Source: Obelidium mucronatum | Taxonomy: Eukaryota; Chytridiomycota; Chytridiomycetes; Chytridiales; Chytriomycetaceae | DNA length: 64,000 bases | Assembly (NCBI GenBank): GCA_025765595.1 | Contig: JAIVFH010000112.1 | Coordinates: 40,022 to 104,021 of the forward strand | Reading direction: 5' to 3' | In this document: positions 44,377 to 54,252 of the stretch, piece by piece | How the letters are laid out: each line of letters opens with the position of its first letter | Position numbering within the stretch: the stretch's first letter is position 1 | Position numbers and translations under genes: made by a program | The notes under the pieces: generated by a model | Seen by the model: only the letters and a program-made list of their open reading frames with translations | What the model was told of the DNA's origin: nothing | Database searches by the model: none

Positions 44377-44705
44377 TGACGACTTCCATGCAGTTAATGT
44401 ATGTATAATTTGATGGCATCTCCTCCAATCTCCTGAATGAAGTGAAGGATTCGAATTGACCCAGTTATTTAATTTTTTGGAAACTCTTTACTGGGTTGAC
44501 AGCAATATTGGCGATTCTTCCTTCGGAGTTTATCCAAACAGCTATTCACGATTCATTGACTGAGATAAGGGTGGAAGGGTGGAGGGTGGCTTGGAGGCTG
44601 CTCATTGAATTCGATTTCTAAGACCCAAGCAAAAGAGTTCAAGCCACTCGTAGAACAATAAAAAAAGACACCAAAGCACCAAGCTCCTCCAACAACACAT
44701 CTCAA

Positions 44706-45620
44706 ATGAGTCTCGCGTCCTCCTCGTCCGTCGAAAGCCTCCTCGACTGCTACGCACTCAGCCGCACGTTCTCGCAGCCGGCGAAGCGCAAGCCGCGGCC
44801 CGCGCCGCTCGTTGTCGAAGCCGACGCCCGCCCGCTGTCGCCGCCGCCGCGGTCGTCGTCGCTGTCGCCGGCGCCGCCGCTCGCAATGGCGCGCACGCCG
44901 TCGGACGCCGCGGCGCCGCTGGCGTACCGCAAACTATCGGCGTCTGGGCCGCCGCCGCCCGCCGACTTTCTCAGCCGCCGCAAGCTGTCGCTGGCCAACC
45001 AGACTTCAGGAGCGCTGGCGCCGCCGCCGTCCGTCGCGCGCGCCGCGTCTCACTCCGTCGGCCTGCGCCGCCCGTCGCACCAGCACGCCTGCCGCGCCGT
45101 CTCTCGCGCGCGTCCTCGCAAACACGCTGCATCTGCACGCCGCCTTTGTCGCTAAAGACGCCCACCCCTTCTTTGCGGTTCTCCAGGCGGAGACCTCCGA
45201 AGTTCCAGCGTTAGTATTGTACTCAGGCAACTCGGGCACAGTCTCTGCTTGGCCTGATGGATAGCGTGGTCGAACAAGCACCGGCTTTTGGACCGTTGTC
45301 GCTAACAAGCCTAGTCACTGAAAATGAAATCCAAGCTGAAGTGCTTATCGCGTCTGGTGGTGACCTAGGGTCGTCGAGTGTCAAGACTGGCTCGCATTTT
45401 CTTGCCTCTGCTAATGCAGCATCAACCATGCCACAAAGCATGCTCCGACTATCACGGCATTCTTCCACTCACGTTGCAGAGAATGGGATCTTTGTCTTAC
45501 AAGTGAATGGTACCTCCGTGGACTCCAACAGCGAATGAGACTTGGTTTCTGCAGCTCAATTCTGGTGACGCAATGATGGAATGGTTGAGATGCATTCGTC
45601 AATTGATTGCTTCTCTTTGA
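44706..45620 (+). CDS. Ser/Pro/Ala-rich protein with C-terminal PH-like domain (frame-broken as read)
   Basis: The start MSLASSSSVESLLDCY is followed by about 130 residues of Ala/Pro/Arg/Ser-rich sequence in a GC-rich block. Coding signal continues in other frames: LHLHAAFVAKDAHPFFAVLQA..ALVLYSGNSG, then HVAENGIFVLQV, and finally ETWFLQLNSGDAMMEWLRCI ending at the stop at 45620. The last part has the strand-strand-helix with Trp typical of the end of a PH domain. Frame changes near 45075, 45240 and 45515 are needed; missed introns or indels could explain them. If correct, a phosphoinositide-binding adaptor at membranes; tentative. Confidence 0.45.
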
Positions 45621-45960
45621 AAGCAAACACTTCTCTAGTTGGGTTTACTTTTTTTTAACTTCCATATTCTTATACCCTTGCTCCCTCATATAACTTCATT
45701 CTTTATGGGAATTTGAGCTTTGCAGTATCTTTCAATAGCTCTTCCCCTACTGCATTTCATTATTTGCCTTATTTGTTAAGTCAAGTATCGCACTTTCTTT
45801 CCCCTTCCCCTGCCTTTCAGTTTTTTTATGTGGTGCTTCTTGTATATCTATTCCGCTATTAACTATTCATATGATACCGTCGTAATAAAGCTGTAGTATT
45901 GCAATATGTACATATGTTTTATTGAAACACAACGATGAACTAGATTCCAAAAAGAAATGC
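45621..45960. other. Intergenic, T-rich
   Basis: 340 bp, rich in T and CTT runs, between the stop of the PH-like gene and the stop of the small secreted protein (convergent). Presumably both 3' UTRs. Nothing else seen. Confidence 0.5.
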
Positions 45961-46215
45961 TCAGGCATCATCTACAACCTTAGGCTTGAATGGCTGGTGG
46001 GGCTTGGGTGTCGGAGTTGGAGTTCGGTCACAGTCATACCCAATAATTTGAGTGACAGTGACAGTGACAGTGGGTTTGGCGGTAATAACTGTGGTGGCGG
46101 CATTCACAAGTGTCGTTGTAACAACTGTTGTAGTCACTGCATTTCCTCCTGGGATAGCGATTACATTGGATACTGAAGCAGCAGCAAGGGCAATTGCGAG
46201 AAGCCTTCCAATCAT
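45961..46215 (-). CDS. Small secreted Thr/Val-rich protein
   Basis: 84 aa from the Met at 46215. A textbook signal peptide (MIGRLLAIALAAASVSNVIA) is followed by alternating Thr/Val (VTTTVVTTTLVNAATTVI and VTVTVTQII), one Cys-Asp-Cys-poor segment (YDCDRT), and a Pro/Lys tail (TPTPTPKPHQPFKPK). Beta-prone, probably O-glycosylated and cell-wall associated. No GPI signal. No family recognised. Confidence 0.6.
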   Translation of the reverse strand: MIGRLLAIALAAASVSNVIAIPGGNAVTTTVVTTTLVNAATTVITAKPTVTVTVTQIIGYDCDRTPTPTPKPHQPFKPKVVDDA

Positions 46216-48068
46216 TGTTATGGCGGTTGTGTTTTTTTTTTTCAATGAAGTATCAGCCCGTCTTCCCTCTGTTTTTATAGATACGGATCCATTGAATTCC
46301 CCTCCAAAGTTGCGGTTCCCGCCTCGGGCGGGTTTTTCGATGAATGCTCTGTGTGGCGGGTTTATTGGCGGGGTGCTGTTTTGTGAGATTATTCATCAAT
46401 AAATGTTAATTTTAGCTCGGCCAAACGATGCGAGAACGAACAGTCTCCGCTAATGCAATGAATTGACAAGAAAGTAATGGGGCCAAAAAAGGGCAGGTGT
46501 CGAATTATGGTGTACCGGGGGACGGGGTCGATCGTATGACCCACTAATGTCCCAGTTGAGAAGGTATTGTCACTGCACTGTGCCGATGCACCAAATGGCC
46601 TGCTTAACAACCGTCTCTCATTTGGGTACTTGATGCATTACAGCAAAATCATTAAATTGCCAAAGTGAGAACCCACCTTTTTTAATAAAACTTTTTATTC
46701 AAGTTCTGCGTTTGCTGCTCCTCCTTCGTTTGATATTCTCTGATTGCACCTCAAATGGGGCCAATAATACAGATATACACCCTGATTGCCATTTCGCTTG
46801 CAAATCATTAAAATTTTCATTTTATTCTTCAACGGCCTCACTCCTCTTCTCATATGTGAAGGCAGAAAATACCGCCGCATTTTTCCCACCAAGGCAGCAT
46901 CAATGTTTGCCGTTTCGCATGGTCACAATAAAGAACCGCATCCTCAAAGAATGTAACCATGTATGATTCGGAAAATTCAGGCCGGGCCTGCATAGCCGAT
47001 ATAGTTACACAAATAGGGGGGGATTTCCCGTGGCTGCCAACGATTTGCCGTCGGTTCTATGTTCAAGAACTTCCCGAACCTAAGTTGAAAATTAGCAAGC
47101 AGACAAGCAATCAGTCAAAGTCGGCATACCAGTGCAGCGAATCGCGTTCGTGGTATCACCAGAGTTGCTTCTTTTCGGCCAGCTTGACTATCTACTTGTG
47201 CCAAGCAAAGTTGTCTCGGGTCTTGCGGGCTTTGTTGCGCCAGCTTGCCCGTTTCCATTGCTTTCTCTTCGCGCTCTGTTCCTTCCTCGCTATCTATGAA
47301 TGTGACGGCGTTTACAAGGTTGCACTTGTTTTCGAGGCTTTTTGGGTGGGCATATGCAGTTTTGATAAATGCAAGGTCCAGTGAGTTCCCTGGTAGGGGC
47401 ACTGACACCTCTATCCTTTATATTAAGTGTAAATCAAATAAACCTCCAAAGTCGGATTGATTTCTGGCATCACCTTAATATAACATCACAAACACAAAAC
47501 TGCAAGAATTAAAGCTAACAAAGAAAATGGGGTAACCATGACATGTTCAGGAATTCTCCAATGACAGCCCCCCCCACCACCAGCTGCGATCCTGCAATCC
47601 ATATGCTCGTGCATCCATAATTAGTCCAACTTTTCTGTCACCAAGTCTTGATATATACCAAGGCTGCAAACATTCCACCATTCACATCATAATCTCCAGG
47701 TGACACAGCACCAGAAAATCACAGCCAATAAGCAATGTATGGCTAAGAGGCAGCTAATGACTCTCAGGGAAAGGGGCACGGTGAACGTTGATTGTGCACA
47801 AGCTTACTTCTGCAGAAGCAACAAGGGTGATGTATAGTGCCCACACTTTTCTACATGTTTGATAGTGCAGATAGGTAGAAATAAGAGGTGGTTGATAGAG
47901 ATGTGCTGGAATTTATAAACTCAAGTTGATGGGTGGTGGTGGTTGTGGCGGTGCTTGTAGCATTTTGTGTCCCCTTGGATCATCCTTCTGGGTATGTTAG
48001 CATCAAGAAATATCCGTCTGCTAAAATAGAGTATAAATAGGGGAAATTTGGAATAAGAGTAACCCGTA
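46216..48068. other. Intergenic region, no gene supported
   Basis: 1.85 kb. Several short open frames on both strands have no motifs, signal peptides or splice partners that I can support. A short C-run/CCACC stretch lies near 47568-47580. The region between here and 49 kb is the emptiest part of the window. Confidence 0.5.
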
Positions 48069-48150
48069 GGGCAGATGGCCGAGCGGTCTAAGGCGTCACG
48101 TTAAGGCCGTGATCTATTCGTAGGCGTGGGTTCGAATCCCACTCTGCTCA
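48069..48150 (+). tRNA. tRNA-Leu (anticodon AAG)
   Basis: Class II tRNA. Acceptor GGGCAGA pairs with TCTGCTC (one G-U), discriminator A. Anticodon stem TCACG/CGTGA with loop TTAAGGC gives anticodon AAG. A long variable arm (CTATTCGTAG) and the T-arm GTGGG-TTCGAAT-CCCAC are present. No intron. Confidence 0.96.
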
Positions 48151-49062
48151 CTCGTTTTATGAGTGCAACAACAACAACGGCTTCTCATCGTTGCAAGTGA
48201 AAGTGATGGTGATTTTGCAACGTTCAATCTATAAGTTTGAGGTGGAACTGCTGTTGGTACTGGCAGTAGTGGTGGCAGTGTTCCTGGGCAAAATGGCTTG
48301 CAAAATCAAAGAGAAAATGTGCCTTGCTTATCAATCAACTTATAGATATATCTGTTCCGTAACCTCAACAAGGTCCTTATGAAAACAACTTCCACATTGA
48401 CATGTGTATCTTGAAGGCTCCGACTGTGCCACCAAGCCTCTTGGCAAAGCGGTATAATTCCTTCAGTTAACAGCGAACAGGGACACTGCCTCCAGGAAAA
48501 CAGGACGCCCCATAGTCTGCGATTTCCTAGGCAGACTTGAGTTTACCTGTGGCGAGGTCAGTGAACAAGGTGTATTCGACTTTGATGACTCTTTCTGTGG
48601 GTTTCAGCTTTTTGAAAGAGGCGAGACATGTTGGGATTTTGAAATTGGGGTTGGTCGAGGAGGTCGTTTATTGAGGTGGTGAGTGCTCACTACTGGTGGA
48701 CTTGTTCTGGGTGGATCCGGCTGAAGGTTGCGGACTACTGTCTCGGAGGGTACGTGACTCGTGTTATAGACCACTCTACTCTCTCATTGTCTGAGGTTGG
48801 GGCGTTCATTACCAATAATGCGTTGTTCAAACGCAGTTGACAATTTTACATCTGTATTTGTCTGTATTTGTCCTACCCATATGGAGTGGATTCTCTGTTT
48901 GTACAGTTAAACATTATATCAAGCTATATAATATTATTATTTATTTTTGTCACAAAGTATTGACTGCAAAGTAAGGATAAGGGTACCAAAAACAAGAAGA
49001 AAACAAGGAGTGTGAAACTGCAAACGGGGAATAAACAAAAGAAAAACGTTCTGCTCAGTTTC
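48151..49062. other. Intergenic region, no gene supported
   Basis: About 910 bp downstream of tRNA-Leu. One short open frame (48191-48382) with a hydrophobic stretch is not convincing. Nothing else seen. Confidence 0.45.
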
Positions 49063-50403
49063 TCAACGAAAACTGCTCCACGTGATCTGTTGTCTTCCGC
49101 ATTTCAAGGCCTTCGTCACTGCCATTGCTCTCTTCTTCAACGTCGTCAGCAACTTTTGTCTTTCTTCTTCCTCGTCCTCTTCTTCTTCTCCTTCAACAAC
49201 AGCAGTGGTTTCCAAGGTCGGTTTATCGGATGAGACAAGTCCACCGACGCTCAATACGCGTCCAACAAAGGTATCTTCACCAACGACGCCACGTAGCCGT
49301 GCCAAGAGTGTGTGAACTGCAGGCACTGCCACAATGTAATGAACAGTTCCATTTACTTTAGACACAATAAACCCAGTAGCCTGTGAGTATGTTTGGTTAA
49401 CAGAGTCATAAGTAGCTTGCTTCTTTTCTTGAATAGTGTGGATAGTGTGGTCAAAGATTTCATACGATTGTGTGGCGGTGGTGATGACTGCAGAAACACA
49501 ACCGTTGTTAAAACATACAGCCCCAGCAAAAGAACCAAGTTAAATAACTACAAACCAAAATCTGGGACCCGTCCTTTTAATCCTTGCAATCCTTCGACGC
49601 GAACAGCATCAACAGAGCTAATGGCACTCTTCACTAAATCAACAGCCGCTTTAGGAGTATAAGCAAGAACGACATCAGCAGCTCCGAATGCGACGCGATG
49701 AGCCAATGACCAGGTATCGGCATATCGTTGCCACGCTAAAAGTAGTTTGCTCAAGTGTGAGAAGAAAAAAAAAACAAACACCCGCCCATGTGACAGCATC
49801 AAACACCCCCCTCTTAAACAACACACACCTCTCGCCTTGACACCCTCCACTACGTTAATCGCGGTACTCTGAGTCTTGACGCGCGTTTGTTCAATCTGTT
49901 CAGCGACAACCAAAGCACCGCTCTTTTCAAGAATTTGATGGCCCCGTTCGTAGGCAAGAACACGAATTTCTTCCGCCTGTCGTGTCGCAAACTCGGTAGC
50001 TGTCACGGCTTGGGTCTCGACGTAGAGAGCAGCGGATTTGGCAGACTGGGGCAGGTACGGGTCGAGGATCTGGGAAACCAAACAAAAAGCAGCAGGCGTT
50101 AGGTAAGCTGTGGAATAGGAATAGGCGGCACGCAGTCCGCGATCGCCGATCCGCCGCAGCGCCTCATCGGACCACCCCCGCGCCGCCTGCGACCCACGTG
50201 TCAAAGTCAAAGTCAAAACCAACCCGCACCCATGTGCAGCCAAGCATCGCTCCCACACACTCACACTCTCGCTCTCTCGCTAAACTCACCATCGCAACGT
50301 CTTTCGCCGCAGAGAATCCCACGCCGAGAAGCGCCTTTGTCGACGACGCGCGCGTTGCGTTTGCGTTTGCTGATTCGGTGTTGACGACGACGGCTGCTGG
50401 CAT
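49063..50403 (-). CDS. Amphipathic-helix protein, perilipin-like at best
   Basis: Exons 50403-50290, 50186 to about 49831, about 49737-49561 and about 49480-49063 splice in phase (donors GTGAGT, GTGTGT, GTTTGT). The product is almost entirely Ala/Val/Thr-rich amphipathic helix: KALLGVGFSAAKDVAM, ILDPYLPQSAKSAALYVETQAV, AEEIRVLAYERGHQILEKSG, AYTPKAAVDLVKSAISSVDA and ATQSYEIFDHTIHTIQEKKQ. It ends in a very acidic tail (EGEEEEDEEEE) and a basic end. This composition and the TxYLTP..LDPYLP segment suggest a perilipin-type lipid-droplet coat protein, but I cannot confirm the family. Confidence 0.5.
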
Positions 50404-50533
50404 TTTTGAGAACAAATTCCAAGAAACCCTTTTTTGCCCTTCGCCAACTCTTATCAACCCCAGGAGCACTCCCACGTGCTGCTTCCCGAAAAAAAAACAA
50501 TAGTCTTATCGCGTTTTTTTCTTTCATTTAGTT

Positions 50534-52012
50534 TTAGTCATAAACGGGTTTCATTGACAACCATTCAAAAAACCCACACCCCAACTGCCCACCGCGTCCC
50601 TTCACACACGCGTAATAATACTTTTCCTCTTCTTCTTTTTCCTGCTGTGCGTCCAAGGTGGATGATCGCTTGAACACGGGTTTCAAGTCTGTTCTTATAT
50701 TGCACTTGCAAAACGGGGGCATGGAGAACTCGGGTCGGTACATTCGGAATGTCAAGTTGTATCGCGCCAAGCCGCTTATAGGGTGTCCTGCAAAGTTTCT
50801 TTCGGGCCCGATTTCGTGTTTGTATAGTTCTTGCATGGGTGGGTACATAATCAATAGACTTCCGTGGGGTAGTTTGATTGAATAGGTCGTGTCTGAGTTG
50901 GTTGAGCTGATGGCATTCGGGCTAGTACTACTACTACTGCTGCTGCCGCCATTAATACTCCTCTTTGATCCAGAATCATAACTCTCTTCATCAGGTAATC
51001 CACTTCCATGCTCACTCTTGGGCTGATCAATGTCATATTCCCACACATTCCGCACAGTCACCCCTTTAATCTTCCTCACCCGGAACGTCCTTGTTGCGCC
51101 CAAACTCAAACTCACAATCACAGGCCGCGGTCCAATGTACGCCAACGAGTCAGCATGGAACCCTGTAATCTGTTTCCCATGCAAATACTCATTTGCAATG
51201 CAAAAGTTTCCGTTCCATCTACCACTCGTAGAAGTATTCTCTGTGACCAATGTGTTTCCTGTTGCCGTAGACATAGTGCGAGAATCCAGTGGACTACGCG
51301 ACACCGCAGTCCTCAACCGAACCCCCTTCTCCCTCACTTTCCCCGTCACAAAATCATCCACCTTCTCCGAAACCGCCTGCAAAAGCGGAGAATACGGAAT
51401 CCCCGTTGTATCCCCGCCTTGGAATGTATGTTTGAATTCATCCATCGGGATAGACGTGAACAGCGCCGATTTATGCGACGAAAGTGTCTCCCGCTCGTTG
51501 ATAAAGTACTTGTTGATGGACCATTGGGTGTCGGGTTTCGATGCGTCTTTCATGAGGAATTGGAGGAGCTCGTTGGATTCGGGTTTGGGGAGCCAGTCAT
51601 GAAATAGTTGGCATGGGAGATGTGTTTCGATTGTGTCTTTGGTAAGGTATACTTGTCGCGGTTCGATTTTGGTTGCGGCGGCTTGGGCTTTGAGGATGTC
51701 GAAGGCACTCTTTTCTGGTATTTGTTGTTGTCGGTGCTGCTGCTTACTGATTGTAACGCTGTCCTCGGATATCTTTCGTTTCTTTGGAGATGGCTCTTTA
51801 AATGATGAGGTTTTGTTGAGAATTGCTTCAATGGTCGTGTGGATAAGTTCGGACGTGGATTGATTTGAACAGTCGACAGATGATAGCGTTGCATCCAGAG
51901 ACTCCACGAGCGATTCAATTGAATGAGATTCTCCAAGACACTCAATCAGTCGGCAAATCATGGCATCGCGGTCTTCTTCCAATATCATGATTTGTAATAA
52001 TAAAACTCTCAA
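50534..52012 (-). CDS. AlkB-type 2-oxoglutarate/Fe(II) dioxygenase with N-terminal CUE/UBA-like region and C-terminal GRF zinc finger
   Basis: Up to 492 aa, single exon; an internal Met at 51988 is an equally good start. Residues 1-65 are helical, with a CUE/UBA-like look (AMICRLIECLGESHSIESLVESLDATL). The oxygenase core has HADSLAYIGPRPVIVSLSLG (iron ligands H-x-D), a long disordered Ser-rich insertion, LPHGSLLIMYPPMQ, KHEI (distal His) and ARYNLTFRMY with the Arg that binds 2-oxoglutarate. The C-terminus PPFCKCNIRTDLKPV..YACV..GQLGCGFFEW is a GRF zinc finger. Likely removes alkyl adducts from DNA, the finger contacting single-stranded nucleic acid. This three-part layout occurs in fungal ALKBH2/3-type proteins. 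Confidence 0.85.
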   Translation of the reverse strand: MRVLLLQIMILEEDRDAMICRLIECLGESHSIESLVESLDATLSSVDCSNQSTSELIHTTIEAILNKTSSFKEPSPKKRKISEDSVTISKQQHRQQQIPEKSAFDILKAQAAATKIEPRQVYLTKDTIETHLPCQLFHDWLPKPESNELLQFLMKDASKPDTQWSINKYFINERETLSSHKSALFTSIPMDEFKHTFQGGDTTGIPYSPLLQAVSEKVDDFVTGKVREKGVRLRTAVSRSPLDSRTMSTATGNTLVTENTSTSGRWNGNFCIANEYLHGKQITGFHADSLAYIGPRPVIVSLSLGATRTFRVRKIKGVTVRNVWEYDIDQPKSEHGSGLPDEESYDSGSKRSINGGSSSSSSTSPNAISSTNSDTTYSIKLPHGSLLIMYPPMQELYKHEIGPERNFAGHPISGLARYNLTFRMYRPEFSMPPFCKCNIRTDLKPVFKRSSTLDAQQEKEEEEKYYYACVKGRGGQLGCGFFEWLSMKPVYD

Positions 52013-52073
52013 TAATAACGAATGAATGTATTTACTTTATGTCAGAAAACGTGAAATTTGCATTAAAGATGCT

Positions 52074-54219
52074 CTATCCAAGTACAACCTTGATGGGGAA
52101 AAACCCTCGCTGCTTCTTACCAACACAATACCCTTCACAGCTCCCATCCTCCAATATCCTCCACACAACAACTTCATCCCCGACTTCCAACGCCAACTCA
52201 TCATCACGTACAGGGACATGACTCTTTACAACCTGATACTTCATTTGCATGTCCTCTTCAATCTCATTGGGATCAAACTCAATCATGTTTAGACTCGCAG
52301 CACTGTTTCCAATCGACAAGGCATCACCAGCAACAGTCGCTGAAACCGGTTCATCATACATTCTCGAGTTTGTAGATAAAACAATCGACGGATCATACGA
52401 CTTGCGCTCTGCAATCACATGTGAATCAAAAGACCCCGATGGACTTGCCGCCCCAGCCCCAGCAGTCGGCGACGAATAATGCACTTGCAACACTTGACTC
52501 GTAATCAAAGACCCATCTTCCCCTACACTCTTCATTGTCACTACAGACACATCCTCACCCAACGCAAACGTTGTCGACGTCATTACAAGAGACCCATTCG
52601 GCGCATGCGATGAAGACAGAAGCCCGCTTCCGTCTACTTCAATGGTTGATCTCAATAACCCATCCAATTGCTCATCTCTTGCCGATTCGCGCGTTCTGCT
52701 GCTGCTCACGCTTCCCACACGCACCAAGTCCGTCGGCGCACTCCATTCGGGACTGGTGGCCACAATCATACTCGCCCGATTATTGGTCCCTGTACTCAAT
52801 AAACTCTTTGACGCTGCAGACCGGACAGTCGAACTCCTTGATATCGAATTCATTGTTGAATGGAGCCCTCCCGTCCCGGGTCCCCCACTTCCCAGTGTAT
52901 CAAACACAGAACTCAATCGCCCTCCAATCGTGTTGGAACTGCGGCTTCCTTGTCGACTTAATGTGCTTTCATTGTCTCCGCGAACTACTTGCATGTTTCG
53001 TAAGGGCTTGGTCTGTATCCCAAAAGACCTAGCGTGCGTTTGCGGGAGTCGGATAGGATTGGTTGTTGGTTTGAATTGGGTAATTGAAGGTGTTGCTGTT
53101 GCTGTTGTTGTAATTGTTCTTCCGCGAGTAGCTTTGCTTTCCGTTCTTCTTCTTTGGCAAGGTAATAAGCACGTTGTTCGGCTTGCCATTCCTTTTGTTT
53201 TAGTTGCCATTGATGCCATTGAACGGCGGCTTGGTATTGCTCAAATTGCCATTGTTCCTCCAGAGTGATTCCGCCAGAGGAGGACATGTTACCGCCCAAT
53301 CCACCACCAAGTTGAGATGCAGGTGTGAGAAATGAATCGCTGGGTAGGTAAGGTGTGTGAATGACGGTTGTGGTTGTTGTTTCACTGCTGTCTTGCAAAA
53401 GCTGATTGGATTGAAGAGGGGATAACTTTTGAGCGACTGCGGCTGCTGAAGCAGGAGGAAAGGCGGCGATTGTGACTGTTGTGGTTTGAGTGGTATCGGA
53501 GGGGTGTTTGGGGTCTTTGCTCGTGGTAGTTGTCGTTGTAGTTGTTGTCCAAATTGGCAGCAGCGGTTTTCGACCTGCTGCCGATGCCGATGCATCGAGA
53601 GCCGATGAATGTCCTTGTCCTTGTTTGTGTTGGATGGTCGGGATGAGATGAAATTGATTTTGTAGAAACCGACAGCGGCGAAGAGGGCGGCATCTGATGG
53701 GCAGTTTCTTGCCTCTGGCGAGTGAGCGTGTAGTTTGTATTCCCTGTCTCTCTTTGCCGCCTTGCGTTTCATGCAGCAGTAGACAGCGATGCCGGCGCAC
53801 AGCACGGCCAGCAGGGTGAGGGTGATGTACAGCGGCATAGCGTAGCTGTTGTTGCTTGAAGTGTTTGAAGCGTTGTTTGAAGCGTTGTTGATGCTCGACG
53901 CCGTCGGCTCAAGAACCAAAGAAGACGTCGTCGAAACCGACGCCACGCCGCCGCCCGCCACGACGCCCTCCGCGCCGCCAGACTCTTCGACGCACTTCAA
54001 GTCCGCCACGAGCGCCGTCGCGTTGTTGCACAGACACCGCGCGCAGACGCCGCCGCCGAACGCACTCGTCGCCACGCCCGGGTAGCAGCTGAACGTCCAC
54101 GTGCCGCTGCACCGTCCGGGCGCCGTCGACGAGCACAGCGCGCCGAACTGGTTGCACGCCGCGAGCGAGAGCGTCGTGGTTGCGTTGGTCGTTGTTGTTG
54201 TTGGCGATGAGTCAGCCAT
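52074..54219 (-). CDS. Single-pass membrane protein with cytoplasmic SH3 domain (two frame changes)
   Basis: N-terminal extracellular part rich in Thr and Cys (CNQFGALC.., CSGTWTFSC.., CARCLCNN), encoded by a GC-rich block. Then one membrane helix (YITLTLLAVLCAGIAVYCC) and a basic stop-transfer sequence. The cytoplasmic part has Pro/Thr/Gln-rich stretches, a coiled coil (EWQAEQRAYYLAKEEERKAK) and Ser-rich disorder. It ends in a clear SH3 domain, YQVVKSHVPVRDDELALEVGD..GFFPIKVV. The frame changes near 53640 and near 52990; I see no convincing introns. The layout suits a fungal cell-wall/osmosensor-type membrane SH3 protein. Its start is only 33 bp from the start of the divergent next gene. Confidence 0.65.
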
Positions 54220-54252
54220 GCTATCTATTATTTACAACAACAAAAATAAACT

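Noticed and set aside
46959..47384. 141-codon plus-strand open frame
   Set aside because: Starts without context, has irregular Cys/Phe-rich composition with no domain, signal or splice partner, and lies in an otherwise empty region.
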